Source of the DNA: Sporichthyaceae bacterium
GTDB taxonomy: Bacteria; Actinomycetota; Actinomycetes; JACCYY01
Assembly: GCA_013696235.1 (NCBI GenBank)
Contig: JACCYY010000290.1
Location: 1-6,798 of the forward strand
Reading direction: 5' to 3'
DNA: 6,798 bases
Shown here: piece after piece, positions 1 through 6,181 of the stretch
How positions within the stretch are numbered: position 1 is the first letter of the stretch
How the letters are laid out: each line of letters begins with the position of its first letter
The notes under the pieces: generated by a model
What the model saw: the letters and a program-made list of their open reading frames with translations, nothing else
Databases searched by the model: none
What the model was told of the DNA's origin: nothing
Made by a program: the position numbers and the translations under genes

Positions 1-290
1 GCCTCTCGCAGCTTCGCGAGGCCGCCGAGACCCACTTCGCGCACGAGGAGTCGGCGATGCGCGGGCTCTGCGAGGCCGCCGACCCGGTCGCGCTCGGGGC
101 TGCGTTCAAGAAGATGGGCCGGGACGCCTCGCCGGCCGAGGGCATGTGGTTCATGCAATGGGTGGCCGAGGGGCTCAGCGGAGAGGACGCCGAAGCTCTG
201 AACGGGACCATCCCGGCACCGGTACGGATGATCTCGCGGCTGGCCGCCGGCCGCCGGTACGCGAGGGTGCAGCAGGCCGCCTGGAAGTGA
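1..290 (+). CDS. Hemerythrin (HHE)-domain protein, C-terminal part
   Basis: The frame is open from the left edge (first full codon at position 3) to TGA at 288-290, giving 95 visible residues with the start outside the window. The visible segment begins with a helix carrying HFAHEE (visible residues 11-16). This resembles the last metal-ligand helix of HHE cation-binding proteins, where His and Glu residues bind a di-iron centre. The tail, with IPAPVRMISRL followed by GRRYARV, resembles the ends of actinobacterial hemerythrin-domain proteins. Such proteins bind O2, NO or iron, or sense oxidative conditions, and are usually cytoplasmic. The family call rests on one helix motif and tail similarity, because the earlier histidine-bearing helices are not visible. 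The gene converges on the broken reductase gene with only 29 bases between stop codons. Confidence 0.6.
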   Translation, partial: LSQLREAAETHFAHEESAMRGLCEAADPVALGAAFKKMGRDASPAEGMWFMQWVAEGLSGEDAEALNGTIPAPVRMISRLAAGRRYARVQQAAWK

Positions 291-303
291 ACGCACCTGC
301 GGC

Positions 304-317
304 GGAGCGATCGCTCC
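304..317. terminator. Perfect 14-base palindrome in the convergent gap
   Basis: GGAGCGATCGCTCC reads identically on both strands and lies between the stop codons of two convergent genes (288-290 and 320-322). As RNA it can form a 5-bp GC-rich stem (GGAGC/GCTCC) with a GATC loop. Its position suits a bidirectional terminator, but there is no U-tract on either side and the stem is short. Termination is therefore an inference from placement. Chance is possible in DNA of this composition. Confidence 0.35.
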
Positions 318-319
318 TC

Positions 320-875
320 TCACCTGCCTGTGCGATAGCGCAGGTAGACCACCCCGTTGCCGAAGCGCCGCTCCTCGAGCAGCTCGAGATCGATGCGGAC
401 GCCGTTGGGCAGCCAGTGAGTTCCGCCGCCGACCACGACCGGGCTCACGAACCGGCGGTACTCGTCAACGAGACCCGCACGGATCGCGTGCGCGGCCAGA
501 TCGGGACCTGAGACCGAGAGATCCTGGTCGGTGTCCTCCTTCAACCGGCGTACGGCGTCGGGATCGAACTCACGGTTCATCCGGGTTCGGGCCGTAGACA
601 CTGCGTCCAGCGTCCTCGAGCACACGATCTTGTCGGCCGCCTGCCGCGGCGTAGTCGAGCACGAAGGCCGGCTGGTCGGCGAGGTTGTGGGCGGTCTCCC
701 AGAACCGCATGACCTCGTACATCCGTCGCCCGTAGAGGTACGTCCCGATCGGGCGCTCCAGGTCGTTGACGAAGGCATGAACCTCCTCGTCCGGCACGCT
801 CCAGTCGAAGTTGCCGTCCGTGTCCGCGACATAGCCGTCGAGCGACGTGATCGCCGTCGTGATCAACTTGCCCAT
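320..875 (-). pseudogene. Dihydrofolate reductase-like (RibD C-terminal type) protein, frameshifted
   Basis: Two adjacent reading frames on the minus strand together make one protein of this family. The first runs from ATG (873-875) for 77 residues and includes TSLDGYVADTDGNFDW and GTYLYGRRMYEVM, typical of the N-terminal half of bacterial 'dihydrofolate reductase family' proteins. The second, from about 643 down to TGA at 320-322, gives 107 residues. It starts QAADKIVCSRTL, contains SGPDLAA and PVVVGGGTHWLP, and ends FGNGVVYLRYR, the usual C-terminal half. The change lies at 641-647. Relatives have a short Ile-Trp segment between the two halves, so loss of about 5 bases would explain it. Unrepaired, translation gives a 101-residue product ending at 570. 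Both halves are well conserved, so the break is recent or a sequencing error. These proteins have a Rossmann-like NADPH-binding fold and mostly unknown substrates; a true folate role should not be assumed. Confidence 0.85.
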
Positions 876-884
876 CGTGGGATG

Positions 885-893
885 CCCTCCTCC
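885..893 (-). promoter_or_regulatory. Ribosome binding site of the reductase-like gene
   Basis: On the minus strand GGAGGAGGG lies 9 bases before the ATG at 873-875. It supports this start over the in-frame ATG at 918-920, which would add 15 residues not typical of the family. The family's MGKL-type N-terminus also agrees with the downstream start. Confidence 0.75.
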
Positions 894-928
894 GCTGGCG
901 CACTGATCCTCGGTGGTCACGTCGACGT

Positions 929-940
929 CCGGATCTCCGG
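929..940 (-). terminator. Weak hairpin just after the NERD-helicase stop codon
   Basis: Immediately after the TGA at 941-943 the minus strand reads CCGGAGATCCGG, able to form a 4-5 bp stem with a tiny loop. A second perfect palindrome, ACGTCGACGT, follows at 919-928. Two consecutive inverted repeats fill part of the 65-base gap before the reductase-like gene. No U-tract follows, so this may be a poor terminator or chance; the two genes could still be cotranscribed. Confidence 0.25.
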
Positions 941-2596
941 TCAGCCGGCCGCCGTGAGGCGGCGGAGTACCACCTCACCGCCGACCTCCTTGATCCACGC
1001 CGGGTCGCCGCAGACCACGAGCTCGTCGCGGGCCCGCGACAGGCCGACGTAGAGCCGCTCCCGGGCGCGGCCACGCTCGGACGACTCGTTGATCGCCAGC
1101 ACGACAACGCGCCGCTCCAGGCCCTTGAACCCGAGGACGTGGCCGTAGAACACCTGCTCGGCGGCGTAGAACGACTCCCAGTAGTGCGACTGGCCCTGCT
1201 CAACGAGCGCGACCTGCTGCTGGTGCCGGTGGCCGGTCGTGAGCAGGGCGACGTCCTCCGGGCGCCACCCGCACTCGAGCAGCCGGTCGACCTCGTCGTC
1301 GGCACGGTCGATCGCCTCGTCCGGCCGGCACGCGACGAGCCGTACGGCGACGCCGTCACCGCCGCGCAGGCGCATCCGCATCGGCGTGAGCGGGTCGAAC
1401 GACTCCGCGATCTGCCTGGTGTTGCGCAGGTTGTGGTCGAGCAAGATCGGGACCAGCGGGACCGGCGGACCACCGGAGCGGGCGAACACCCGCTGGCCCT
1501 CGTCGCTGAACACGAACAGCCCGCCGGTCTCGGGGTCGTTGAGGGCAGCGAGGAGCGGCGGCCACCACGAGTCGGCGAAGTCCTGAGCCTCGTCCACGAC
1601 GACGGAGTCGAAGCGCTCGCCCGGCGGCAGCGCCTCGGCCAGGTCGAGCATCTGCGACGGCAGGCGGTGCTCCCAGTAGTCGCTGTCGTCGTCGCCCGGA
1701 CCGGTCTCGGCGCCCCAGCGCTTGCCCAGCTCGTGGTACTCCCCTACGTACGCCGGTCGCAACCGGTACGACCAGCCCTGCACGTACCGGCGGAGGAACT
1801 CCGCGAGCCCGCGCGAGTAACACAGCAGCGCGACCCGCTCGCCGTCCGCGCCGAGCCGCCGCGCCTGCTCCAGAGCCAGCCAGGTCTTGCCGCTGCCGGC
1901 GCCGCCGCGGACCTCGACCCGGCGGAGCAGGCGGGTGGTGGACAAGATCGTCGCCTGCTCCTCGGTGAGCTGCTGGGCGGCGTCCTCGCGATCGACCGCG
2001 AGTGCGACCACGTCGCGCTGCGGGAGCCCGCGGCCGCGCAGGATCTCGGCGATGACCCGCGCGTCATCGGCGTCCGGCGGGCGGGCCCCGCTCTCTTGGG
2101 TCGACGACGCGGTCCAGAGGTGTTGAGCGATGCCGTCCAGCTGCTGGCGATCGATGATCGACCAGCGCGGGCAGTCGGGCAGCGCGAAGTCGGCCGGCAG
2201 ACTCGAGCCGGTCAGCACGACCGCGTGGGCCCACCGGACCCTGCCTCGGCTCCCCCACCGCGGATCGCCCTCGACGTATTCGCGGAGCGCGTACTGGCCC
2301 TCACGCGCCTGCCGTACGGGGTCGATGATCTTGTCGCGGCGGTTGAACTCCTGGCGCCAGTGCTCGCCGTCGTGCCAGACCGTGCTGCCCTTGACCTCGA
2401 CCGTGACGATCGCCGCACCGGGCAGCACCACCGCGATGTCGATCTCGTGGTCCTTCCTGCGGTCCGTGATCCGCAGGTTCGCCAGCAGCAGGTCCTCGTC
2501 GCGGAGCTGGTCGCGCAGCAGCGTCCACACCTTGCGCTCACCGGCCGTGGTGAATGCAGGGAACTCAGGTCGCAGCACCGGCACAGCCGACAGCAT
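941..2596 (-). CDS. NERD nuclease domain fused to UvrD-like superfamily 1 helicase
   Basis: This is a 551-residue, probably cytoplasmic protein with no signal peptide or membrane segment. Residues about 15-130 form a NERD (nuclease-related) domain: AGER at 18-21, HEID at 50-53 and EVKG at 67-70 supply the acidic and lysine residues of a PD-(D/E)xK-like site (D53, E67, K69). The helicase follows: Q-motif-like LTEEQ (210-214), Walker A GGAGSGKT (231-238), Walker B VVVDEAQDF (332-340), motif III SDEGQRVF (364-371), motif IV HNLRNTRQI (388-396), motif V GFKGLE (489-494) and motif VI YVGLSRARDEL (516-526). The order and the DEAQD box are typical of UvrD/Rep-like helicases, which move 3'-5' and hydrolyse ATP. 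Length and domain order fit known NERD-helicase fusions; the exact substrate is unknown. ATG at 2594-2596 was chosen because GGGAGG precedes it; an in-frame ATG at 2636-2638 would add 14 residues. The gene is divergent from the larger nuclease-helicase gene and lies 65 bases upstream of the broken reductase gene on the same strand. Confidence 0.92.
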   Translation of the reverse strand: MLSAVPVLRPEFPAFTTAGERKVWTLLRDQLRDEDLLLANLRITDRRKDHEIDIAVVLPGAAIVTVEVKGSTVWHDGEHWRQEFNRRDKIIDPVRQAREGQYALREYVEGDPRWGSRGRVRWAHAVVLTGSSLPADFALPDCPRWSIIDRQQLDGIAQHLWTASSTQESGARPPDADDARVIAEILRGRGLPQRDVVALAVDREDAAQQLTEEQATILSTTRLLRRVEVRGGAGSGKTWLALEQARRLGADGERVALLCYSRGLAEFLRRYVQGWSYRLRPAYVGEYHELGKRWGAETGPGDDDSDYWEHRLPSQMLDLAEALPPGERFDSVVVDEAQDFADSWWPPLLAALNDPETGGLFVFSDEGQRVFARSGGPPVPLVPILLDHNLRNTRQIAESFDPLTPMRMRLRGGDGVAVRLVACRPDEAIDRADDEVDRLLECGWRPEDVALLTTGHRHQQQVALVEQGQSHYWESFYAAEQVFYGHVLGFKGLERRVVVLAINESSERGRARERLYVGLSRARDELVVCGDPAWIKEVGGEVVLRRLTAAG

Positions 2597-2609
2597 GGCC
2601 GAGCCCGGT

Positions 2610-2615
2610 CCTCCC
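2610..2615 (-). promoter_or_regulatory. Possible ribosome binding site of the NERD-helicase gene
   Basis: Minus-strand GGGAGG lies 13 bases before the ATG at 2594-2596. The spacing is longer than ideal, so the start is only moderately supported. The upstream ATG at 2636-2638 overlaps a palindrome and shows no comparable purine-rich site. Confidence 0.45.
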
Positions 2616-2624
2616 GGCGAGGGC

Positions 2625-2636
2625 GCGACGCGTCGC
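2625..2636. repeat. Perfect 12-base palindrome in the divergent promoter region
   Basis: GCGACGCGTCGC is a perfect dyad 28 bases upstream of the NERD-helicase start and 110 bases upstream of the divergent gene. It could be an operator for a dimeric regulator of the minus-strand gene, or a chance palindrome in GC-rich DNA. No second copy was noticed in the intergenic region. Confidence 0.3.
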
Positions 2637-2690
2637 ATAGCACCAGCCGCGAGCCGGCGGCGGGAGCCACGCCGAGGAATCTTTTGGAAA

Positions 2691-2713
2691 CTGTCGTACC
2701 CCCCAACCACGCT
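2691..2713 (+). promoter_or_regulatory. Candidate RecA-independent (PafBC-type) damage promoter
   Basis: The + strand carries CTGTCGTAC at 2691-2699, then 8 bases, then CACGCT at 2708-2713. The mycobacterial RecA-independent damage promoter, activated by PafBC, has the consensus TTGTCRGTG-N8-TANNNT. The core TGTCG, the 8-base spacing and the A and final T of the -10 element match; the GTG end of the upstream element and the first T of the -10 do not. Transcription would start near 2720 and leave a leader of about 27 bases before the ATG at 2747. DNA-damage control would suit the nuclease-helicase downstream. The match is partial, so this is a hypothesis. Confidence 0.4.
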
Positions 2714-2734
2714 CCTGGCAGGGTTCGGGCAATC

Positions 2735-2740
2735 GGGGGG
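2735..2740 (+). promoter_or_regulatory. G-rich ribosome binding site of the RecB-nuclease/helicase gene
   Basis: GGGGGG lies 6 bases before the ATG at 2747-2749. It is not a canonical AGGAGG but is well placed. The next in-frame ATG (2768-2770) is preceded by AAGGG at short spacing and is a possible alternative. Start 2747 gives the N-terminus MYAHKGRMIVSASDV, which fits relatives that begin a few residues before the conserved hydrophobic 'ver-SASDL' segment. Confidence 0.5.
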
Positions 2741-2746
2741 ATCGAG

Positions 2747-5700
2747 ATGTACGCGCACAAGGGTCGGATGATCGTGAGTGCGAGCGATGTCACGCGGCAC
2801 CTGGAGTGCCCGCACCTGTCGTCGCTGGACCGGATGGTCGCGCTGCGCCGGGTGGTCAGGCCGAGGGGCGGGGACACCGCCATGACCGTCGCGGCCCGGC
2901 GCGGTGCCGCGCACGAGGCCGCGTACGTGAAGGCGCTCCGCGCAGCGGGTCGGCAGGTGGTCGCGATCCCGGCCGTCGGGACCGCCGGCGGCGTGGTCGA
3001 GGCCAGCCGGGCCACGGCCGTCGCGGCGCGGGCCGGGGCGGAGGTGATCTACCAGGCGACGTTCCTGGACCCGCCGTGGCGCGGCCACGCCGACTTCCTG
3101 GTCCGGCGCGACGACCGGCCCAGCCGGCTCGGCACGTGGTCGTACGACGTCGCCGACACCAAGCTGTCCCGTCGGCTCACGGTGCCGGCGATCGTCCAGA
3201 TGGCCGTGTACGGCAGCCAGCTCGACCGCCTGCAGGGTCGGCCGCCGGAGTGGCTGACCGTGATCACCGGCGACCGGCGGGAGGAGCGGTTCGCGTACGC
3301 CGATGCCGCCGCCTACACCGCGCTGGCACGCGAGCGGCTGCTGGCGGTGCTCGACCTGCCGGTCGACGTGGCGTACGCGATCGCCACGACCCACTGCGAG
3401 GACTGCCACTGGCGCGGCCGGTGCGACGAGCTGCCCGCCGACGAGCGCCTCTGCGACGAGACGCACCTGAGCCGGGTCGAGTCGATGCGGCGGGACCACG
3501 CCGAGCGGCTCGCCGCGGCCGGGATCGCGACCGTCGAGGCGCTCGGCGCGACGGCGGTCGAGGCCATGCCGCAGTCGATCAGGAGCGCATCGGCGCGCGA
3601 CCGTCTCGTCCAGCAGGCGCGGCTGCAGGTGGACGAGCGGCAAAGCGGCGTGCCGTCGTACGAGCTGCTGCCGGCCGAGGCGGGGCGTGGCCTGGCGCTG
3701 CTCCCGGCGCCGAGCTCAGGCGACCTGTTCTTCGACATCGAGGGTGACCCGTTCGTCGGTGATCACGGCCTGGAGTACCTGTGGGGCATCACCGACCGCG
3801 AGCGCGAGTTCGTCGCGTACTGGGGCCATGATCCGCAGCAGGAGCGGATCGCGGTCGAGGCGGTGATCGACCACATCGACGCCGCCTGGGCGAGCGACCC
3901 GGGCATGCACGTCTACCACTACGCGCCGTACGAGCCGTCGCGGCTGCGGACGCTGACCGCGCGGCACGGCACGAGGGCCGTCGAGCTCGACCAGATGCTG
4001 CGCAGCGGGCGGTTCGTGGACCTGTACGCGGTGGTGCGGCAGGGGCTGCGGGTCAGCAAGGAGTCGTACTCGATCAAGCAGCTCGAGGCGTTCTACTCAC
4101 CCGGCGGGCGCCGCGGCGCGACGATCGCGGGGGCCGCCGCGAGCATCGACGCGTACGAGGCGTGGCTGGAGTCCGGCGACTCCGCGGGGACGCGCGACCA
4201 GTCGCAGCTGGACGCGATCGCGAGGTACAACCGGGACGACTGCGAGTCCACGCTCGACCTGGACGACTGGCTGGAGGCGCGGCGGGCCGAGCTGGTCGGG
4301 ACCGGCGCCGACGTGGCCCGGCCGGTGGAGGGCTCGGCGGACCGGTCGGTCGCGGCGGAGATGGCGGCGACCGGGACCACCGAGCTCGCGGCCGCCCTGC
4401 TGGAGCGCACGGGCACGGCGGACGGGACGAGGGAGCAAGCCGCAACGGCGCTGCTCGCGGGGCTGCTCGGCTGGCACGCGCGCGAGGCGCGGGCGGACTG
4501 GTGGGACTACTTCCGGCTGCGGCAGGAGGTCACGGCCGACCAGCTCGAGCACGAGGCGGCGGCGCTCGGGCCACTGTCCGGTGCGACGCTCGTACGCCGG
4601 CTGATGCGGTCCGGGGTCTGGCGGTACACGTTCCCGCCGCAGGACACGAAGGTGTCGGTGGGGTCGTGGATGGACCACCACGACGGCTCCGGCACGACGA
4701 TGGTGACGGGGATCGACGCGGTGGCCGGGTGGGTCGAGCTCAAGCGGGCCACGAAGCGGGCCGACCTTCACCCGGCCGGGCTGGTCCCGCCGGCCAGGCC
4801 GGAGGACAGGGGCCACCGGGAGGCGCTCCTGCGGCTCGGGAGGTGGGTGCGGGACAACGGGATCGACGCAGCCGGGCCGCACCGGGCGGCGCGGGACCTG
4901 CTGCTGCGGCACGCGCCGCGGGTGGGTGGCGCTGCGCTGCGGGGTGAGTCAGAGGCTGGCGTGGACGCGCTGCGTCGGGTCGCGCCGCTGCTCGACGGGA
5001 CGGTGCTGCCGGTGCAGGGTCCGCCCGGGACCGGCAAGACCTGGGCCGGCGCGCGGGCGATCCTCGACCTCGTACGGGCCGGCCGGCGGGTCGCGATCAC
5101 CGCGAACAGCCACGCCGTCATCGGAAACCTGCTGGACGAGGTGATGGAGGTCGCCGCAGCGGAGGGCGTGATCGTGCGGGCGCTGCAAAAGGCGCGCGAG
5201 GACCAGCGGTGCTCCGCGGCGCTGGTCGACTGCACCGACGAGAACGCCGAGGTGGTAGCCCGGCTCGACGCCGGCGACGTCGACCTGGTCGGCGGCTCGT
5301 CGTGGCTGTTCGCCCGGCCCGATCTGGCCGACCGGTTCGACGTGATCGTCGTGGACGAGGCCGGGCAGCTGGCGCTGGCGAACGCGCTCGTCGTCGCCCA
5401 GGCGGCCAGATCGACGATCCTGCTCGGCGACCCGCAGCAGCTGGCCCAGCCGACCCGCGACGTGCACCCGGCCGGTGCCGGCGCGTCCGCGCTCGGCCAC
5501 GTGCTCGGCGAGCACGAGACGATCCCGCGGGATCGCGGGCTGTTCTTCGAGGTCACCCACCGGCTGTGCCCGGAGGTCTGCTCCGTGGTCTCGGCGATGT
5601 CGTACGAGGACCGGCTGCAGCCCGGGGGTGCGGCGCTGACCCGGGACCTGGTCGCGCCGGAGTGGTTCGGGGTGCGACGAGGCGTCGTCTGGTGGCCCGT

Positions 5701-6181
5701 CGAGCACAGCGGCAACCGGTCTGCCTCGACCGCGGAGGCGATCACGATCGGAGGTCTGGTCGAGCAGCTTCTCCTCGCGGTGCGCGTGGTCGAGGACGGG
5801 GTCGAGCGGGCGCTCGGCGTCGACGACGTGCTGGTGATCACCCCGTACAACGCCCAGATCGCCCGGCTCCGGTCGCACCTGCCTGCTGATGTCCAGGTCG
5901 GGACGGTGGACAAGTTCCAAGGCCGTGAGGCGGCCGTGGTGATCATGTCGCTGGCCGCGTCCAGCGCGGAGGACGCGCCGCGCGGTGTGGAGTTCCTGCT
6001 CGACCCGCACCGGCTCAACGTCGCGATCTCCCGGGCCCAGCTGCTCTCGATCATCGTCGGCTCACCGACGCTGCTCGCCTCGCGGGTGCGGACCCCGGCG
6101 CAGATGCGCCTGGTCAACGCCCTGTGCTCGGTCGCCGTGGCGACCCCGGCCGAAGCACCGGCGCGGGCTACCGACTCGTGA
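2747..6181 (+). CDS. RecB-like nuclease / RNase H-fold exonuclease / Upf1-like helicase (TM0106 family)
   Basis: This 1144-residue protein has three enzyme modules. Residues 1-230 form a Cas4/Dna2/RecB-type nuclease: AAHE (54-57), GHAD (113-116), DTK (137-139) and Q151-x3-Y155 are its catalytic motifs. C21 together with C217-x2-C220-x5-C226 matches the four-cysteine pattern that holds a 4Fe-4S cluster in Cas4, Dna2 and AddB. Residues about 326-512 form a YprB-like RNase H-fold 3'-5' exonuclease domain: FFDIEGDP (328-335, D330/E332), HYAPYE (391-396), SYSIKQLEAFY (440-450) and Y494-x3-D498. After a linker typical of the family (about 570-680), a superfamily 1B helicase follows: Walker A GPPGTGKT (758-765), Walker B VVDEAGQ (868-874), motif III GDPQQL (894-899), THR (937-939), motif V TVDKFQGRE (1053-1061) and motif VI LNVAISRAQ (1090-1098). 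DEAGQ is typical of Upf1/Dna2-like helicases, usually 5'-3'. The family is annotated as TM0106 RecB-like putative nuclease. A role in DNA repair or defence is plausible but not established. The 3' end overlaps the convergent transporter gene by 14 bases. Confidence 0.94.
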   Translation: MYAHKGRMIVSASDVTRHLECPHLSSLDRMVALRRVVRPRGGDTAMTVAARRGAAHEAAYVKALRAAGRQVVAIPAVGTAGGVVEASRATAVAARAGAEVIYQATFLDPPWRGHADFLVRRDDRPSRLGTWSYDVADTKLSRRLTVPAIVQMAVYGSQLDRLQGRPPEWLTVITGDRREERFAYADAAAYTALARERLLAVLDLPVDVAYAIATTHCEDCHWRGRCDELPADERLCDETHLSRVESMRRDHAERLAAAGIATVEALGATAVEAMPQSIRSASARDRLVQQARLQVDERQSGVPSYELLPAEAGRGLALLPAPSSGDLFFDIEGDPFVGDHGLEYLWGITDREREFVAYWGHDPQQERIAVEAVIDHIDAAWASDPGMHVYHYAPYEPSRLRTLTARHGTRAVELDQMLRSGRFVDLYAVVRQGLRVSKESYSIKQLEAFYSPGGRRGATIAGAAASIDAYEAWLESGDSAGTRDQSQLDAIARYNRDDCESTLDLDDWLEARRAELVGTGADVARPVEGSADRSVAAEMAATGTTELAAALLERTGTADGTREQAATALLAGLLGWHAREARADWWDYFRLRQEVTADQLEHEAAALGPLSGATLVRRLMRSGVWRYTFPPQDTKVSVGSWMDHHDGSGTTMVTGIDAVAGWVELKRATKRADLHPAGLVPPARPEDRGHREALLRLGRWVRDNGIDAAGPHRAARDLLLRHAPRVGGAALRGESEAGVDALRRVAPLLDGTVLPVQGPPGTGKTWAGARAILDLVRAGRRVAITANSHAVIGNLLDEVMEVAAAEGVIVRALQKAREDQRCSAALVDCTDENAEVVARLDAGDVDLVGGSSWLFARPDLADRFDVIVVDEAGQLALANALVVAQAARSTILLGDPQQLAQPTRDVHPAGAGASALGHVLGEHETIPRDRGLFFEVTHRLCPEVCSVVSAMSYEDRLQPGGAALTRDLVAPEWFGVRRGVVWWPVEHSGNRSASTAEAITIGGLVEQLLLAVRVVEDGVERALGVDDVLVITPYNAQIARLRSHLPADVQVGTVDKFQGREAAVVIMSLAASSAEDAPRGVEFLLDPHRLNVAISRAQLLSIIVGSPTLLASRVRTPAQMRLVNALCSVAVATPAEAPARATDS

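Noticed and set aside
641..647. Programmed frameshift in the reductase-like gene
   Set aside because: There is no slippery heptamer, pseudoknot or internal Shine-Dalgarno, and the family is normally encoded in one frame. The missing linker residues point to deletion.
2676..2701. SigR-type promoter beginning with GGAAT at 2676
   Set aside because: After 18 bases the sequence is CCC where GTT is expected.
1139..2746. Long + strand open frame leading into the nuclease-helicase gene
   Set aside because: It is antisense to the NERD-helicase, whose motifs are unmistakable. The translation is low complexity with no family motif. The open frame is a product of high GC at third codon positions. The real start is at 2747.
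2597..2746. LexA/SOS box in the divergent region
   Set aside because: No TCGAAC-N4-GTTCGA-like dyad is present on either strand.
2747..3440. CRISPR-associated Cas4
   Set aside because: The nuclease domain is Cas4-like but is fused to an exonuclease and a helicase, as in the TM0106 family. There are no repeats, spacers or other cas genes in the window.
2639..3643. Minus-strand extension of the NERD-helicase frame to 3643
   Set aside because: This part lies opposite the RecB-nuclease domain and shows no recognisable domain. Known NERD-helicases begin just before the AGERKVW segment, in agreement with the start at 2596.
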